A stretch of DNA of 64,000 bases from Xanthobacter sp. NM-59 (GCF_021401125.1 NZ_JACBFQ010000015.1:1-64000); one strand, 5' to 3'; shown: positions 37,804 to 46,269, counted from the first letter of the stretch. A program made the numbers and translations. Notes: generated from the letters alone by a model not told the origin.

Positions 37804-38133
37804 GGCGGCCCGGCAGGGCTTGGGTGGCGGCGTCAGGAGGGAGCATCCTGATGCCGCGGATGGCGCTCTTTGAGCTTCTTTCCCTCTCGCGAAGTCCGGA
37901 GAGCGCGCGAGGCTATTGCTGCCGTGTGAATTGTTCGGCTGAACCGGTCAGCATCACTTCCGGCGGGATCGGGTCTGCTGAGGCCGCGAAGCTCTCGTAG
38001 GCACGGTCGAGGGCGCATGCCGCTCGCTTCGTCGCGAAAATTCACCGAGCCAAGTGAGGCCGAGCCGTCAAAATCAACGAAGGCCTCACAGGGTGCGTCG
38101 CAAGGAGTGACGCACCCTGGGCCAGTCGGTTGC
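37804..38133. other. Convergent cheR/cheZ intergenic region with hairpin
   Basis: No gene is supported in these 330 bases. At 38089-38119 an 11-bp perfect inverted repeat (CAGGGTGCGTC and its complement, 9-base loop) lies 14 bases beyond the cheZ stop. It could act as a terminator for the cheZ transcript and also block readthrough from cheR, although it lacks a long T-tract. Confidence 0.6.
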
Positions 38134-38844
38134 TCAGCGGAAAAGGCTGTCGATGTCGTCCTGGGAGACGACGTTCTGATCGTGCGACAGCGCCGGGCCA
38201 TTCAGCAGCGCAGTATCACCCTCGCGCTGCTTTTCCATCTCCTTGGCGCGTTCCACGAGTTCGCTGCCGCCCCAAATCTCGGTCATGCGGCTCACGCGCT
38301 CTTCAATGAAGACGAGCAGCTTCACCACTTTGCGGATGCGCTGGCCCGTAATGTCCTGGAAATTGCAGGCCTCAAACAGCTTCACCACTTCGTTCTGAAT
38401 GGCGTGCGCCAGTTCCAGGTCGCCGTCCGAAAGGCGGCTGACCAGCTTCTGACTCAAGTTGTCGATGGCTTCAGCTGAGGACAGGATGGTCTCGGTGGCG
38501 CCTTCGGTGTCGCTGACGACCGCTTCGAGCTCGCTAGTGGCCGTGTGCAGGCGCTCGCCCCGCGAGCCCTCCGTGTGAATGGTCGCAATCTCGTGACGTG
38601 TATTGCGGATGGCATCCTGGATGGTCTCGATGCCGGACCAAAGAACGCTGCGATCACGCTCACGCGCGAGGGTCGGATCGCGCTCTTGGAACTTGCGGAT
38701 TTCTTCGCGGACTTCAGCAAGCTGTCCGAGAATGCTGTTGATCTGGCTATCGAACGATGTCAGGGCTGTCATCCCCTCGGCGTCGCTCACTGCATTGCCC
38801 ATGGCCGTCTCGATGCGGAACGGACGACGACGCGCACCCGACAT
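38134..38844 (-). CDS. cheZ: CheY phosphatase CheZ
   Basis: CheZ dephosphorylates CheY-P. The 236-aa product is mostly a long helical hairpin, with the signature EACNFQDITGQRIRKVV in the second helix, which carries the catalytic Gln. It ends with a short linker and SQDDIDSLFR, the CheY-binding C-terminal peptide. The gene is convergent with cheR and divergent from the second cheY, 183 bp away, so the two may share a promoter region. Many Rhizobiales use a phosphate-sink CheY and lack cheZ; its presence here matches my recollection of Azorhizobium. Confidence 0.94.
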   Translation of the reverse strand: MSGARRRPFRIETAMGNAVSDAEGMTALTSFDSQINSILGQLAEVREEIRKFQERDPTLARERDRSVLWSGIETIQDAIRNTRHEIATIHTEGSRGERLHTATSELEAVVSDTEGATETILSSAEAIDNLSQKLVSRLSDGDLELAHAIQNEVVKLFEACNFQDITGQRIRKVVKLLVFIEERVSRMTEIWGGSELVERAKEMEKQREGDTALLNGPALSHDQNVVSQDDIDSLFR

Positions 38845-39027
38845 GCAACTCTCCTGGAACGCTCGGAAATCACCGTTCCACCTCTATACGGCGGAAAAAC
38901 GTCCCCCGAAAGCCCCTGGCTGTCGCGTCCGCAAGCTTCATGCAAGCTCCTGATTGCACAAGGGCTTGTGGTTTGGTGGCATGGTTGCCGCTGGAGAAGA
39001 CTTGTTCGCCTGTTTGCGGAGTGTGAG

Positions 39028-39411
39028 ATGGCGATTGATCTTTCGATGCCGGTCCTCGTGGTGGACGACTACAAGACGATGGTCCGCATCATCCGCAATC
39101 TCCTGAAGCAGATCGGCTTCGATGACGTGGATGAGGCTGCTGATGGAACTGAGGCCCTCGCGAAGTTGAAAGAGCGCAAGTACGGTCTCGTGATCTCCGA
39201 TTGGAATATGGAGCCGATGACTGGCTATGAGCTGCTGAAGCAGGTTCGCGGCGATGACGCTCTGAGCGACATTCCCTTCATCATGATTACTGCTGAGGCG
39301 AAGTCGGAAAACGTCATCGCTGCGAAGAAAGCAGGCGTGAACAACTATATCGTCAAGCCGTTCAATGCGCAGACCCTTAAGGGTAAGATCGACGCTGTTT
39401 TCGAGAGCTGA
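39028..39411 (+). CDS. cheY: Response regulator CheY (second copy, paired with cheZ)
   Basis: This 127-aa single-domain receiver starts MAIDLSMPVLVVDDYKTM, with GGAG upstream. Phospho-site Asp58 (VISDWNMEPM), Thr88 (IMITAEAKSENV) and Lys110 (YIVKPFNAQ) are all present. The sequence from ISDWNMEPMTG onward is much closer to canonical enteric CheY than is the copy in the cheA operon. Divergent pairing with cheZ suggests that this is the motor-binding CheY acted on by that phosphatase. Confidence 0.95.
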   Translation: MAIDLSMPVLVVDDYKTMVRIIRNLLKQIGFDDVDEAADGTEALAKLKERKYGLVISDWNMEPMTGYELLKQVRGDDALSDIPFIMITAEAKSENVIAAKKAGVNNYIVKPFNAQTLKGKIDAVFES

Positions 39412-39733
39412 TCCGCCTGGCGCGGGGAGGCGGGCGCGCAAGATTCGGTGCGTGGTTCATGTCGCGTCGATGGTGTCCCTCACCGTCGCTCAGGCTGCGT
39501 TTTCTTCGCGGCCGAGCGTCCCGCTCATCGGCGGGTTCTCCGAACGACATCCGGGCGCTGAAGGTGTGATGTAACCTTTCGGCGTGTTGTCCCTTGCGCG
39601 ACTGAGGTGGGTACCCGGATGCTGGTCAGTGTCGCGGGTGGGGCGGTCCGGTGGCGTCGGCAACTGCTCCGAATCGGAGCCTTCGACGCGGTGCCGAAAT
39701 CGCTATTCTGGATTTAGATGGCGCCTCATCCCT

Positions 39734-39747
39734 TTGATTTTGATCAA
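39734..39747. promoter_or_regulatory. FNR/FixK-type anaerobox upstream of ftcR
   Basis: TTGATTTTGATCAA matches the palindromic consensus TTGAT-N4-ATCAA at all ten fixed positions. The site is centred about 230 bases before the ftcR start codon. FNR/FixK activators usually bind about 41 bases upstream of a transcription start, which would put that start near 39782. Confidence 0.6.
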
Positions 39748-39822
39748 AAATGATTCGTTTGAAGAGGTGAGTTCGGTCCATTTTCGCGGGCGTTTTGTGC
39801 AATGCACTCCAGTGTGGAATTA

Positions 39823-39837
39823 TTAATATTGAGTTAA
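39823..39837. promoter_or_regulatory. CtrA-type binding motif upstream of ftcR
   Basis: TTAA-TATTGAG-TTAA is an exact TTAA-N7-TTAA match, the full CtrA consensus of alphaproteobacteria. It lies 133 bases before the ftcR start codon. I recall CtrA control of ftcR being reported in Brucella, which fits. Confidence 0.65.
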
Positions 39838-39970
39838 CGTATTTGCGCGGATTGCCGCTTGGGGAATCGCGAATATGCTACCTTCCTATGGTTGGTGCCT
39901 CTGGGGGAACCGGCTCCGGCATTTTTACCGGGTCGGGCAGGGCGCACCCACCTTGAGTATGGAGGGTGGG

Positions 39971-40642
39971 ATGTATGTGGTCGTGGACGAGCGGACGTCC
40001 GTTATCGAAAGCTATGTTGGGGCTTTTTCCCGCGAAGGGGTCGCTTCGCAGGGATTTACGCATAGTGAGTTCCGCGATTGGATTCTGACGACGTGCGAAG
40101 AGGATCTTGGTGCGGTCGAGAGTTTCCTGGTGGGGGACGTGGACGGGCGCACCGGATATCCAGACCTCATTCGAGGCTATTCGAGCGCTCCGATTATTGC
40201 GCTTGAAGATGTTAAATCCTTAACGCACACGCTTGAGTTGTTCACTGCGGGAATCGACGATGTCGTTCGTAAGCCCGTCCATGTGAAGGAGATCATGGCG
40301 CGCGCGGATGCTGTGTGGCGTCGTGTTCGCGCGACTGAGCCTCAGGTTCTAGAGTGTGAGCGCCTGAAGGTGTTCTTCGATGGTCGCGATCCCGAGATTG
40401 ACGGGCAGGCGTTGGCTTTGCCGCGACGGGAGCGCCACATCCTTGAGTACCTGGTGAAGAACAGCAAGCGTCGCGTTACCAAGACGCAGATCTTCAATAC
40501 GATCTACGGTATCTTCAACGACGATGTCGATGAGAGCGTGATTGAAGGCCACATGAGCAAGCTGCGCAAGAAGCTCCGCTTGAAGCTTGGTTACGACGTC
40601 ATCGACGCTAAGCGTTATCTCGGCTATCAGTTCGTCGGCTGA
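39971..40642 (+). CDS. ftcR: Flagellar transcriptional regulator FtcR
   Basis: FtcR (Rem in Sinorhizobium) is a two-component-type master activator of flagellar genes. I start at MYVVVDERTSVIESYVGAF, with GGAGGG just upstream; the frame is open 32 codons earlier. The 223-aa product has an atypical receiver (about 1-115) lacking the usual acidic pair and a clear phospho-Asp, although AGIDDVVRKPVHVKE keeps the Lys-Pro end. The OmpR-type winged-helix domain (about 130-223) has ERHILEYLVKNSKRRVTKTQ and ESVIEGHMSKLRKKL. Missing receiver residues suggest control by expression level rather than phosphorylation. The upstream region carries CtrA and FNR/FixK motifs. Confidence 0.92.
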   Translation: MYVVVDERTSVIESYVGAFSREGVASQGFTHSEFRDWILTTCEEDLGAVESFLVGDVDGRTGYPDLIRGYSSAPIIALEDVKSLTHTLELFTAGIDDVVRKPVHVKEIMARADAVWRRVRATEPQVLECERLKVFFDGRDPEIDGQALALPRRERHILEYLVKNSKRRVTKTQIFNTIYGIFNDDVDESVIEGHMSKLRKKLRLKLGYDVIDAKRYLGYQFVG

Positions 40643-40660
40643 ACTGGGTGTGTCGAGGGT

Positions 40661-40694
40661 CTGTACAGCCGAGAGAGATTCCTCGGCTGTACAG
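40661..40694 (+). terminator. Hairpin after ftcR
   Basis: A 13-bp perfect stem with an AGAGATTC loop begins 18 bases after the ftcR stop codon. The stem is strong, but no T-rich tail follows, so Rho-independent termination is uncertain. A dyad protein-binding site is an alternative. Confidence 0.5.
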
Positions 40695-40792
40695 GCGGCG
40701 CGATGACGTGTGGCTTGAGGCGCGTTATCTGTGCTGCTCGTGCATTAAAGCATGGTGTCCTGCGAAAAGGGGCATGAGCCGCTCGCGGTAGG

Positions 40793-40807
40793 CATTGAAC
40801 GGGCGCG
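40793..40807 (+). repeat. 15-base direct repeat, copy 1
   Basis: CATTGAACGGGCGCG occurs here and again at 41272-41286 in the same orientation. The second copy ends three bases before the regulator start codon chosen at 41289. Confidence 0.6.
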
Positions 40808-41271
40808 GTTAGCCGGGGCTCGCTGGCGACTGTTAAGCCATGGCCGATTTGTTCGCTCCCATTAGGTGTGGCGGTAGCACCCTTGACGCGCGTGTTGTGG
40901 GCGGCTGAGGCAAGTTCTCCCATTTTCTCCTGAACAGCGTCTGCAGGCTAGCGCAGTGGGCCGAGAAGGATCCGGCGCCAGTGGGCTCATGCGTGTTGCG
41001 GTGTAACGTGTCAAAATCGGCGCTGCGTGCCGTTTGCTGCCTCACTGCGGCGGTGGGCATTCTGAGTGCCTGTCGCGTCAAGGTGTTTCCGTTGGTCATC
41101 CGTGGTGTGGAGGGCAGTGCGGATTGCCGGCTTTCGGCGTACTCGCGCCGCGTGCGGCTCTTGCCGGCCGGCGGCGCTTTCTCGCTACATTTTTGCCGCA
41201 TTTGTCAAGATTGGGTGACACCGGAGGGCCAAGGCGGTTGCGAAGTGCGGCAGTAACATGGCAGACCTAGA

Positions 41272-41286
41272 CATTGAACGGGCGCG
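41272..41286 (+). repeat. 15-base direct repeat, copy 2
   Basis: This is the second exact copy of CATTGAACGGGCGCG, 479 bases after the first. It lies just upstream of the MarR-type response regulator start. Confidence 0.6.
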
Positions 41287-41288
41287 CG

Positions 41289-42188
41289 ATGTCGATCTCC
41301 ACCAAGGGCCTTCCCTCGCATTCGGCTGGGCTGCAGCAGCAGTCCCGTGCTGAAGGAATGAGCGTCTGCGATCCCGTGTCCGGTGCTCAGAGCCGCGGGG
41401 GCAAGGGAATGGGCAGTCAGGTACAGGGGGTCCCTCGTGTTTTGCTGGTGGACGATGATGCCCACCTCCTGGCCGAGCTCCATGAAGGTTTGCAGGCCCT
41501 TGATATCCCTACCTTAACGGCGCGATCGGCGATCGAGGCATTAGATCAGGTGAGGCGGAACGAGGGCTTGCAGGTCCTTGTCACGGATCTGCAGTTGCCG
41601 CGTATCGATGGAGCCGAGCTGCTGCAGAAATTGGCGCTGCGCCGTCGGCGGCGCCCGCTCGCGGCAATCGTCATGACCGAACACGCCTCGCTGGACCGCG
41701 CGGTCCGTGCGCTCCGCCTCCATGCGGTGGATTTTCTCCAGAAGCCGGTGACGGTGGAAGAGGTCGCGAATGCGATTACCCGCGCATTCTCGCTAGTGCG
41801 GGAGGCTGAGCCCGTCGCGGTGGAGGGGCCGGGGACCATCGGGCGATCGGAGTATCTGCGAGCGCTGGTGGCCGCGCGGGCGGATCGCGCGGCAATTTTC
41901 GACGCGAATCTTTTTTCGGATCCCGCCTGGGAGATGATGCTGGACCTGGCGGTTGCGGAAGCGTGCGATCGGCCCATCTCGGTGACAAGTCTGTGCATCG
42001 CATCCGGCGCGCCCACCACGACCGCCTTGCGGAGGATTGATGAGCTTCGGCAAGCCGGGCTGCTCGACAAGATGCCGGATGCCCGGGACAAGCGCCGCAT
42101 TGTGGTACGGCTCACGCCCCTGGGGCGCGAGCGCATGGAGGCCTTCGTGGAGCGGCAGGCCGAGCGCATCGGTCTCAAGCTGGACTGA
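41289..42188 (+). CDS. Response regulator with MarR-like winged-helix output
   Basis: This product (299 aa from the chosen ATG) has a receiver with acidic residues 55-57 (LLVDDDAHLL), phospho-site Asp100 (LVTDLQLPR), Thr130 (AIVMTEHA) and Lys152 (LQKPVT). A C-terminal domain (about 215-299) reads SVTSLCIASGAPTTTALRRI, then LLDKMPDARDKRRIVVRLTP and LGRERMEAF. That tail is the MarR wing and following helix. The combination is uncommon. The start is uncertain: a TTG at 41274 and ATGs at 41358 and 41409 are in frame, the last with AAGGGA close by. No kinase gene is adjacent. It stands alone between ftcR and the DUF1217 gene. Confidence 0.85.
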   Translation: MSISTKGLPSHSAGLQQQSRAEGMSVCDPVSGAQSRGGKGMGSQVQGVPRVLLVDDDAHLLAELHEGLQALDIPTLTARSAIEALDQVRRNEGLQVLVTDLQLPRIDGAELLQKLALRRRRRPLAAIVMTEHASLDRAVRALRLHAVDFLQKPVTVEEVANAITRAFSLVREAEPVAVEGPGTIGRSEYLRALVAARADRAAIFDANLFSDPAWEMMLDLAVAEACDRPISVTSLCIASGAPTTTALRRIDELRQAGLLDKMPDARDKRRIVVRLTPLGRERMEAFVERQAERIGLKLD

Positions 42189-42352
42189 ACGGCAGGGGCA
42201 CCCCGTGCGGTGTGCGGTATTGGCGGAAGGTTGGCCTTGAAGCAGTGCTGCGACTGGCCTATTGTAGCGCATTGGATTCAGCGTGGCGAATGTCAGGCGT
42301 TTGATATTTCGGGCGCGAGAGGATCGCAGTCAGACCTAAGCGGTGCGGGGCG

Positions 42353-43120
42353 ATGAGCATCTATCTCGGAACGACATACGCGACTTACAACTACTACGCG
42401 AAAAACAGCGACAAGATGCTGGAGCAGCAGGCTGCTGATCCGATCACCAAGAACGCCACCGCCTATTACGAAGAGAATATCGGCAAGGTGACGTCGGTTG
42501 ACGATTTCGTCAGCAATTATCGGCTGTTCAACTATGCCATGACGGCCTATGGCCTCAGCGACATGGTGTATGCGAAAGCGTACATGGCCAAGGTGCTCGA
42601 AAGCGACCTGTCCGATAAGAACAGCTTCGCCAACAAGCTGACCGACACCCGGTTCGTGAATTTCGCGAAGGCGTTTGCGTCCCTCAATCCGGATGCGACC
42701 GACACATCGACGACAGCTTCCACTGAGAGCGTGGTGAACGCCTATATGGAGCAGTCGCTCGAAGACGATGTCGGGCAGACGGACGCCGGTGTTCAGCTGG
42801 CACTCTATTTCAAGCGTACGGCTTCCACTGTTTCCACGGCTTTTGGCCTGCTTGCGGACAGCGCCATGTGGAAGGTGGTTTCCACGGCTTATGGGTTGCC
42901 CGAGAGCCTGGGCAGCATGGATCTGGATACGCAGAAGACCGTGGTCGAATCGAAGCTTGACCTCACAGACCTGCAGGATCCGGAGAAGGTGGACAAGCTG
43001 CTGGCCCGCTTCGCCGCTCTCTGGGACATCACCGAGAATGCGAGTAGTGCTCCCATCCTCGCGCTGTTCGGAATGGATACGTCGAGCAGCTCATCCAGCG
43101 AGACGCTTGCATTGTTCTAG
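42353..43120 (+). CDS. DUF1217 flagellum-associated protein
   Basis: The 255-aa product matches DUF1217 as I remember it: a Tyr-rich start, ATAYYEENIGKVTSVDDFVS, YRLFNYAMTAYGLSDMVYAK, and SFANKLTDTRFVNFAKAFAS. It is helical and has no signal peptide, so if it leaves the cell it may do so through the flagellar exporter. DUF1217 genes are regularly found in rhizobial flagellar loci, but the role is not established. It has its own terminator and a 164-bp upstream gap, suggesting a single-gene unit. Confidence 0.85.
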   Translation: MSIYLGTTYATYNYYAKNSDKMLEQQAADPITKNATAYYEENIGKVTSVDDFVSNYRLFNYAMTAYGLSDMVYAKAYMAKVLESDLSDKNSFANKLTDTRFVNFAKAFASLNPDATDTSTTASTESVVNAYMEQSLEDDVGQTDAGVQLALYFKRTASTVSTAFGLLADSAMWKVVSTAYGLPESLGSMDLDTQKTVVESKLDLTDLQDPEKVDKLLARFAALWDITENASSAPILALFGMDTSSSSSSETLALF

Positions 43121-43617
43121 CTGGCGGGGCCGTGTTGGCGGCCGCGCGAAGCAGAAACGCTTCCAGACGCCTCGCAATCGCGGGGCGTTTTGCTTTTTTG
43201 CGGCTTCGCTCTCGCTCATCCATCGGGCGTTGGGCGGTCGATGGTCATGGCACAAGAGATCCACCGGCGTCTAAGGAATGGCAGATGTGCGCTCCGTTGG
43301 CTGCGTGGCGGAGGGGCGGGATTGTCGAGCCAGCCGCAGCTGCGGAGAAACCTTGGCTTGGCTTTGTCGGCCACAAAGTGCAGCAGTCCGTAGTGGTGCG
43401 TTCCAATCGTCGGCGCCGGTAAGGCGAGACGTCGCGTTGAAGGGGCGGGCTCGACTCTCCGCTTTCGCTCACTGATCGCGCAGCTCGCGCAATTTATGGT
43501 GTGCTTGTACCGGGAATGCAACGGCGCGTGCGCCGGTCGCATTTTTGTTGTTCAATGAGGCCGTCGAGCCCATTGGCGCGATCAAACGGGCGCCCCCTTG
43601 GAACGAGGAGGTAGAAG
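43121..43617. other. Intergenic region before the sulfatase gene
   Basis: Apart from the terminator at 43168-43199 I see nothing convincing in these 497 bases. The sulfatase promoter should lie in the last 200. Confidence 0.5.
43168..43199 (+). terminator. Rho-independent terminator after the DUF1217 gene
   Basis: CGCCTCGC pairs with GCGGGGCG (one U-G pair) around AATC and is followed by TTTTGCTTTTTT. It lies 47 bases after the DUF1217 stop codon and marks the right end of the flagellar/chemotaxis region. Confidence 0.9.
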
Positions 43618-46269
43618 ATGCTCCGCCTTGCAGCCCTGGTCGTGACGCTGGTGAGTCTGTGTCCCGCGCTGCCGGTGGTGGCTCAGTCGGTCATCGGCAC
43701 TCCCGGTGCGCCAGACTCCACCACTGTCATTGACGGGCTGCAGCTGCCGCCGCCTCCGCAGCCGTTTCGCGGCGTCATCAAGGATCTGTCACAGGATTCG
43801 AGGCCCTATTGGCCGGCCCGCATTGTTCCGCCGTCGGGGGCGCCCAATGTCCTGCTGATCATGACTGATGATGTGGGCTTTGGCGCGCCCTCCACCTTTG
43901 GTGGGGTGATCCCGACGCCGACGCTCGATCGGATCGCCAATGATGGCCTGCGGTACACCAATTTCCACTCGACTTCCCTGTGCTCGCCAACCCGTGCCGC
44001 GCTTCTGACGGGGAGAAACCACCATGTGGCCGGCTATGGTGTCATTGCAGAAATGGCCACGGGCTATCCGGGGTATGATAGTGTCATCACCAAGGATAAG
44101 GCCACCATTGGGCAGATCCTGCTCGGCAATGGCTACCGCACGTCTTGGTTCGGCAAGAACCACAACACGCCAGCCTTCCAGGCGATTTCCACCGGGCCCT
44201 TCGACCAATGGCCGACAGGCATGGGCTTCGAGTATTTCTATGGTTTCATGGGTGGGGATACCAGCCAATGGCAGCCGGATAACCTGGCCCGCAACACCAC
44301 CTATATCTATCCATTTGAAGGTCATCCCGATTTCAACCTGACCACAGCCATGGCGGATGAGGCGATTGCCTATATTAATAAGGTGAATACCCTTACGCCT
44401 GATCAGCCCTTCTTCATCTATTACGCGCCCGGCGGCACCCACGCGCCCCACCACCCGACACCCGAATGGATCGAGAAGGCGACACGCCTGCACCTGTTCG
44501 ACAAGGGCTGGAATGTGCTGCGAGAGCAGATCTTTGAGAACCAGAAAAGGCTGGGCGTCATTCCGGCGCATGCGCGGCTCACGCCTTGGCCAGATGATCT
44601 CTTGAAGCGTTGGGATCAGCTTTCTGACGACGACAAGAAGATGTTCAAGCGGCAGGTGGATGTTTACGCGGCCTATCTCATGTACACGGACCATGAGATC
44701 GGGCGTGTTGTCGACGCGGTGGAGGCCGCCGGCAAGCTCGACAATACATTGATCATCTATATCAGCGGCGACAACGGCTCCAGCGCGGAAGGCACATTGG
44801 TCGGCACGCCGAATGAGGTTGCCATGTTCAATGGTGTCGATGTGCCGGTGGAGGACCAGCTCAAGTATTTCTATGATGTGTGGGGGTCGGACAAGACGTA
44901 CAACCATATGGCAGTCGGCTGGACTTGGGCATTCGACACGCCGTTTTCGTGGACGAAGCAGGTGGCTTCGCATTTCGGCGGCACGCGTCAGGGTATGGCC
45001 ATTTCCTGGCCGAAGGTCATCACGGACAAGGGCGGGGTCCGCAATCAGTTCCACCATGTGGTGGACATTCTGCCCACAGTGCTCGAGGCCACGGGCATCA
45101 AGGCGCCGGAGGAGGTGAACGGCATCCGCCAGGCGCCCATTGAAGGGGTGAGCATGGCCTACACCTTTGCCAAGGGCAATGCGAATGCGCCCTCGCGCCA
45201 TGTCACCCAGTATTTCGAAATGATGGGCGACCACGCCATCTATCACGACGGCTGGATTCTCTCCAGCAAGGTCATGCGCCCGCCATGGGTTACGGTGAGC
45301 AATCCGGACCTCGATCCCGTCCATTATCCCTGGGAGCTCTATAATCTGGCTGACGACTGGACGCAGTATCAGGATGTCGCCGCCGAGAACCCGGAAAAGG
45401 TGCAGGAGCTGTCGGCTCTGTTCTGGGCAGAGGCGAAAAAGCACCAGGTGCTGCCGCTTGATGCAACGCTGACCACGCGCCTCATCACGCCACGTCCGAG
45501 CATCACGGCGGGGCGCAATGTGTTCACCTGGCGCTCGCCGCTCATCGGCACACCGAACGGGGACGCGCCCTCGGTACTGAACACCTCCTACACCTTCACC
45601 GCCGAGGTGGACGTGCCCGCGGGGGGCGGGGATGGCATGCTCATCACCCAGGGCGGGCGTTTTGCAGGCTATGGCTTCTACCTGTTGAAGGGCAGGCCGA
45701 CCTTCACCTGGAACCTGGTCGGTTTGAAGCGCATCAAGTGGCAGGGGCAGGCGCCACTCAGCCCCGGCAAGCACACCTTGGTGTTTGATTTCAAATATGA
45801 CGGCCTCGGTGCGGGCACGCTGGCGTTCGGCTCCACCAGCGGCATCGGCCGCGGCGGGACCGGTACGTTGAGGGTGGACGGCAATGTGGTCGCCACCGGC
45901 CGGATGGAGCATACCATCCCCTTCATCCTCGCCTGGGACGAAAACCTGGATGTGGGGGCCGACACCGGCACGCCGGTGGACGATGCGGACTATCAGGTGC
46001 CCTTTTCGTTCAACGGCACCATCGGCGAGATCACCCTCGCCATCGATGCGCCGCAGCTCTCTCCGGAGGATGTGGCGCGGCTGAAGGCGGCGCGCGCCAA
46101 GGCGGCGGACGGGCCCGTGGCCGGCGAGGCGGAGGCGGTGAATGCGCTGGGCGGGGTGAGCCCCGTCACCGCGCGGCTCGACCGGTTCAAAGCCTGCCGG
46201 GACGAGGCGCTGGCGAAAAATCTGGATCTGTTCGATCGCATCAAGTTCGTGCAGGAGTGCATGCACTGA
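43618..46269 (+). CDS. Secreted type I sulfatase (arylsulfatase family)
   Basis: This enzyme should hydrolyse sulfate esters in the periplasm. The 883-aa precursor has a signal peptide ending VVAQS (about 23). The sulfatase signature LCSPTRAALLTGR contains Cys122, which must be converted to formylglycine. Metal ligands are Asp84/Asp85 (LLIMTDDVGFGA) and the pair in YISGDNGSS. The C-terminal 230 residues form an extra beta-rich region (FTAEVDVPAGGGDGMLITQG, LDVGADTGTPVDD), perhaps a jelly-roll module. I see no formylglycine-generating enzyme in the window. An outer-membrane protein gene and a multiheme cytochrome gene follow on the same strand. The substrate cannot be told from sequence. Confidence 0.93.
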   Translation: MLRLAALVVTLVSLCPALPVVAQSVIGTPGAPDSTTVIDGLQLPPPPQPFRGVIKDLSQDSRPYWPARIVPPSGAPNVLLIMTDDVGFGAPSTFGGVIPTPTLDRIANDGLRYTNFHSTSLCSPTRAALLTGRNHHVAGYGVIAEMATGYPGYDSVITKDKATIGQILLGNGYRTSWFGKNHNTPAFQAISTGPFDQWPTGMGFEYFYGFMGGDTSQWQPDNLARNTTYIYPFEGHPDFNLTTAMADEAIAYINKVNTLTPDQPFFIYYAPGGTHAPHHPTPEWIEKATRLHLFDKGWNVLREQIFENQKRLGVIPAHARLTPWPDDLLKRWDQLSDDDKKMFKRQVDVYAAYLMYTDHEIGRVVDAVEAAGKLDNTLIIYISGDNGSSAEGTLVGTPNEVAMFNGVDVPVEDQLKYFYDVWGSDKTYNHMAVGWTWAFDTPFSWTKQVASHFGGTRQGMAISWPKVITDKGGVRNQFHHVVDILPTVLEATGIKAPEEVNGIRQAPIEGVSMAYTFAKGNANAPSRHVTQYFEMMGDHAIYHDGWILSSKVMRPPWVTVSNPDLDPVHYPWELYNLADDWTQYQDVAAENPEKVQELSALFWAEAKKHQVLPLDATLTTRLITPRPSITAGRNVFTWRSPLIGTPNGDAPSVLNTSYTFTAEVDVPAGGGDGMLITQGGRFAGYGFYLLKGRPTFTWNLVGLKRIKWQGQAPLSPGKHTLVFDFKYDGLGAGTLAFGSTSGIGRGGTGTLRVDGNVVATGRMEHTIPFILAWDENLDVGADTGTPVDDADYQVPFSFNGTIGEITLAIDAPQLSPEDVARLKAARAKAADGPVAGEAEAVNALGGVSPVTARLDRFKACRDEALAKNLDLFDRIKFVQECMH

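Larger units (their letters stand above)
39412..39970. other. Long regulatory leader of ftcR
   Basis: These 559 bases hold no supported gene. The part from about 39700 is markedly more AT-rich than the surroundings and contains two recognisable regulatory motifs (entries at 39734 and 39823). A short inverted repeat, GCTCCG and CGGAGC, lies at 39666-39680. The region should contain the ftcR promoter or promoters. Confidence 0.6.
40643..41288. other. Intergenic region between ftcR and the MarR-type regulator
   Basis: I support no gene in these 646 bases. A perfect 13-bp inverted repeat (CTGTACAGCCGAG and its complement, 8-base loop) at 40661-40694 follows the ftcR stop and could end its transcript, though no T-tract follows. 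Two copies of a 15-base sequence bracket most of the region. Confidence 0.5.

Noticed and set aside
37850-38000. A short plus-strand frame after cheR (MPRMALFELLSLSR).
   Set aside because: It has no ribosome site and no recognisable sequence, and lies in a convergent intergenic region.
40981-41256. A 91-codon plus-strand frame from a GTG with a hydrophobic start and an LSAC lipobox-like sequence.
   Set aside because: The rest of the frame is rich in Cys and Arg with no recognisable domain, there is no clear ribosome site, and the region looks like regulatory DNA between two genes.
43572-43588. Sequence near the sulfatase start resembling an anaerobox (TTGGCGCGATCAA).
   Set aside because: It is one base too short and lacks the TTGAT half-site.
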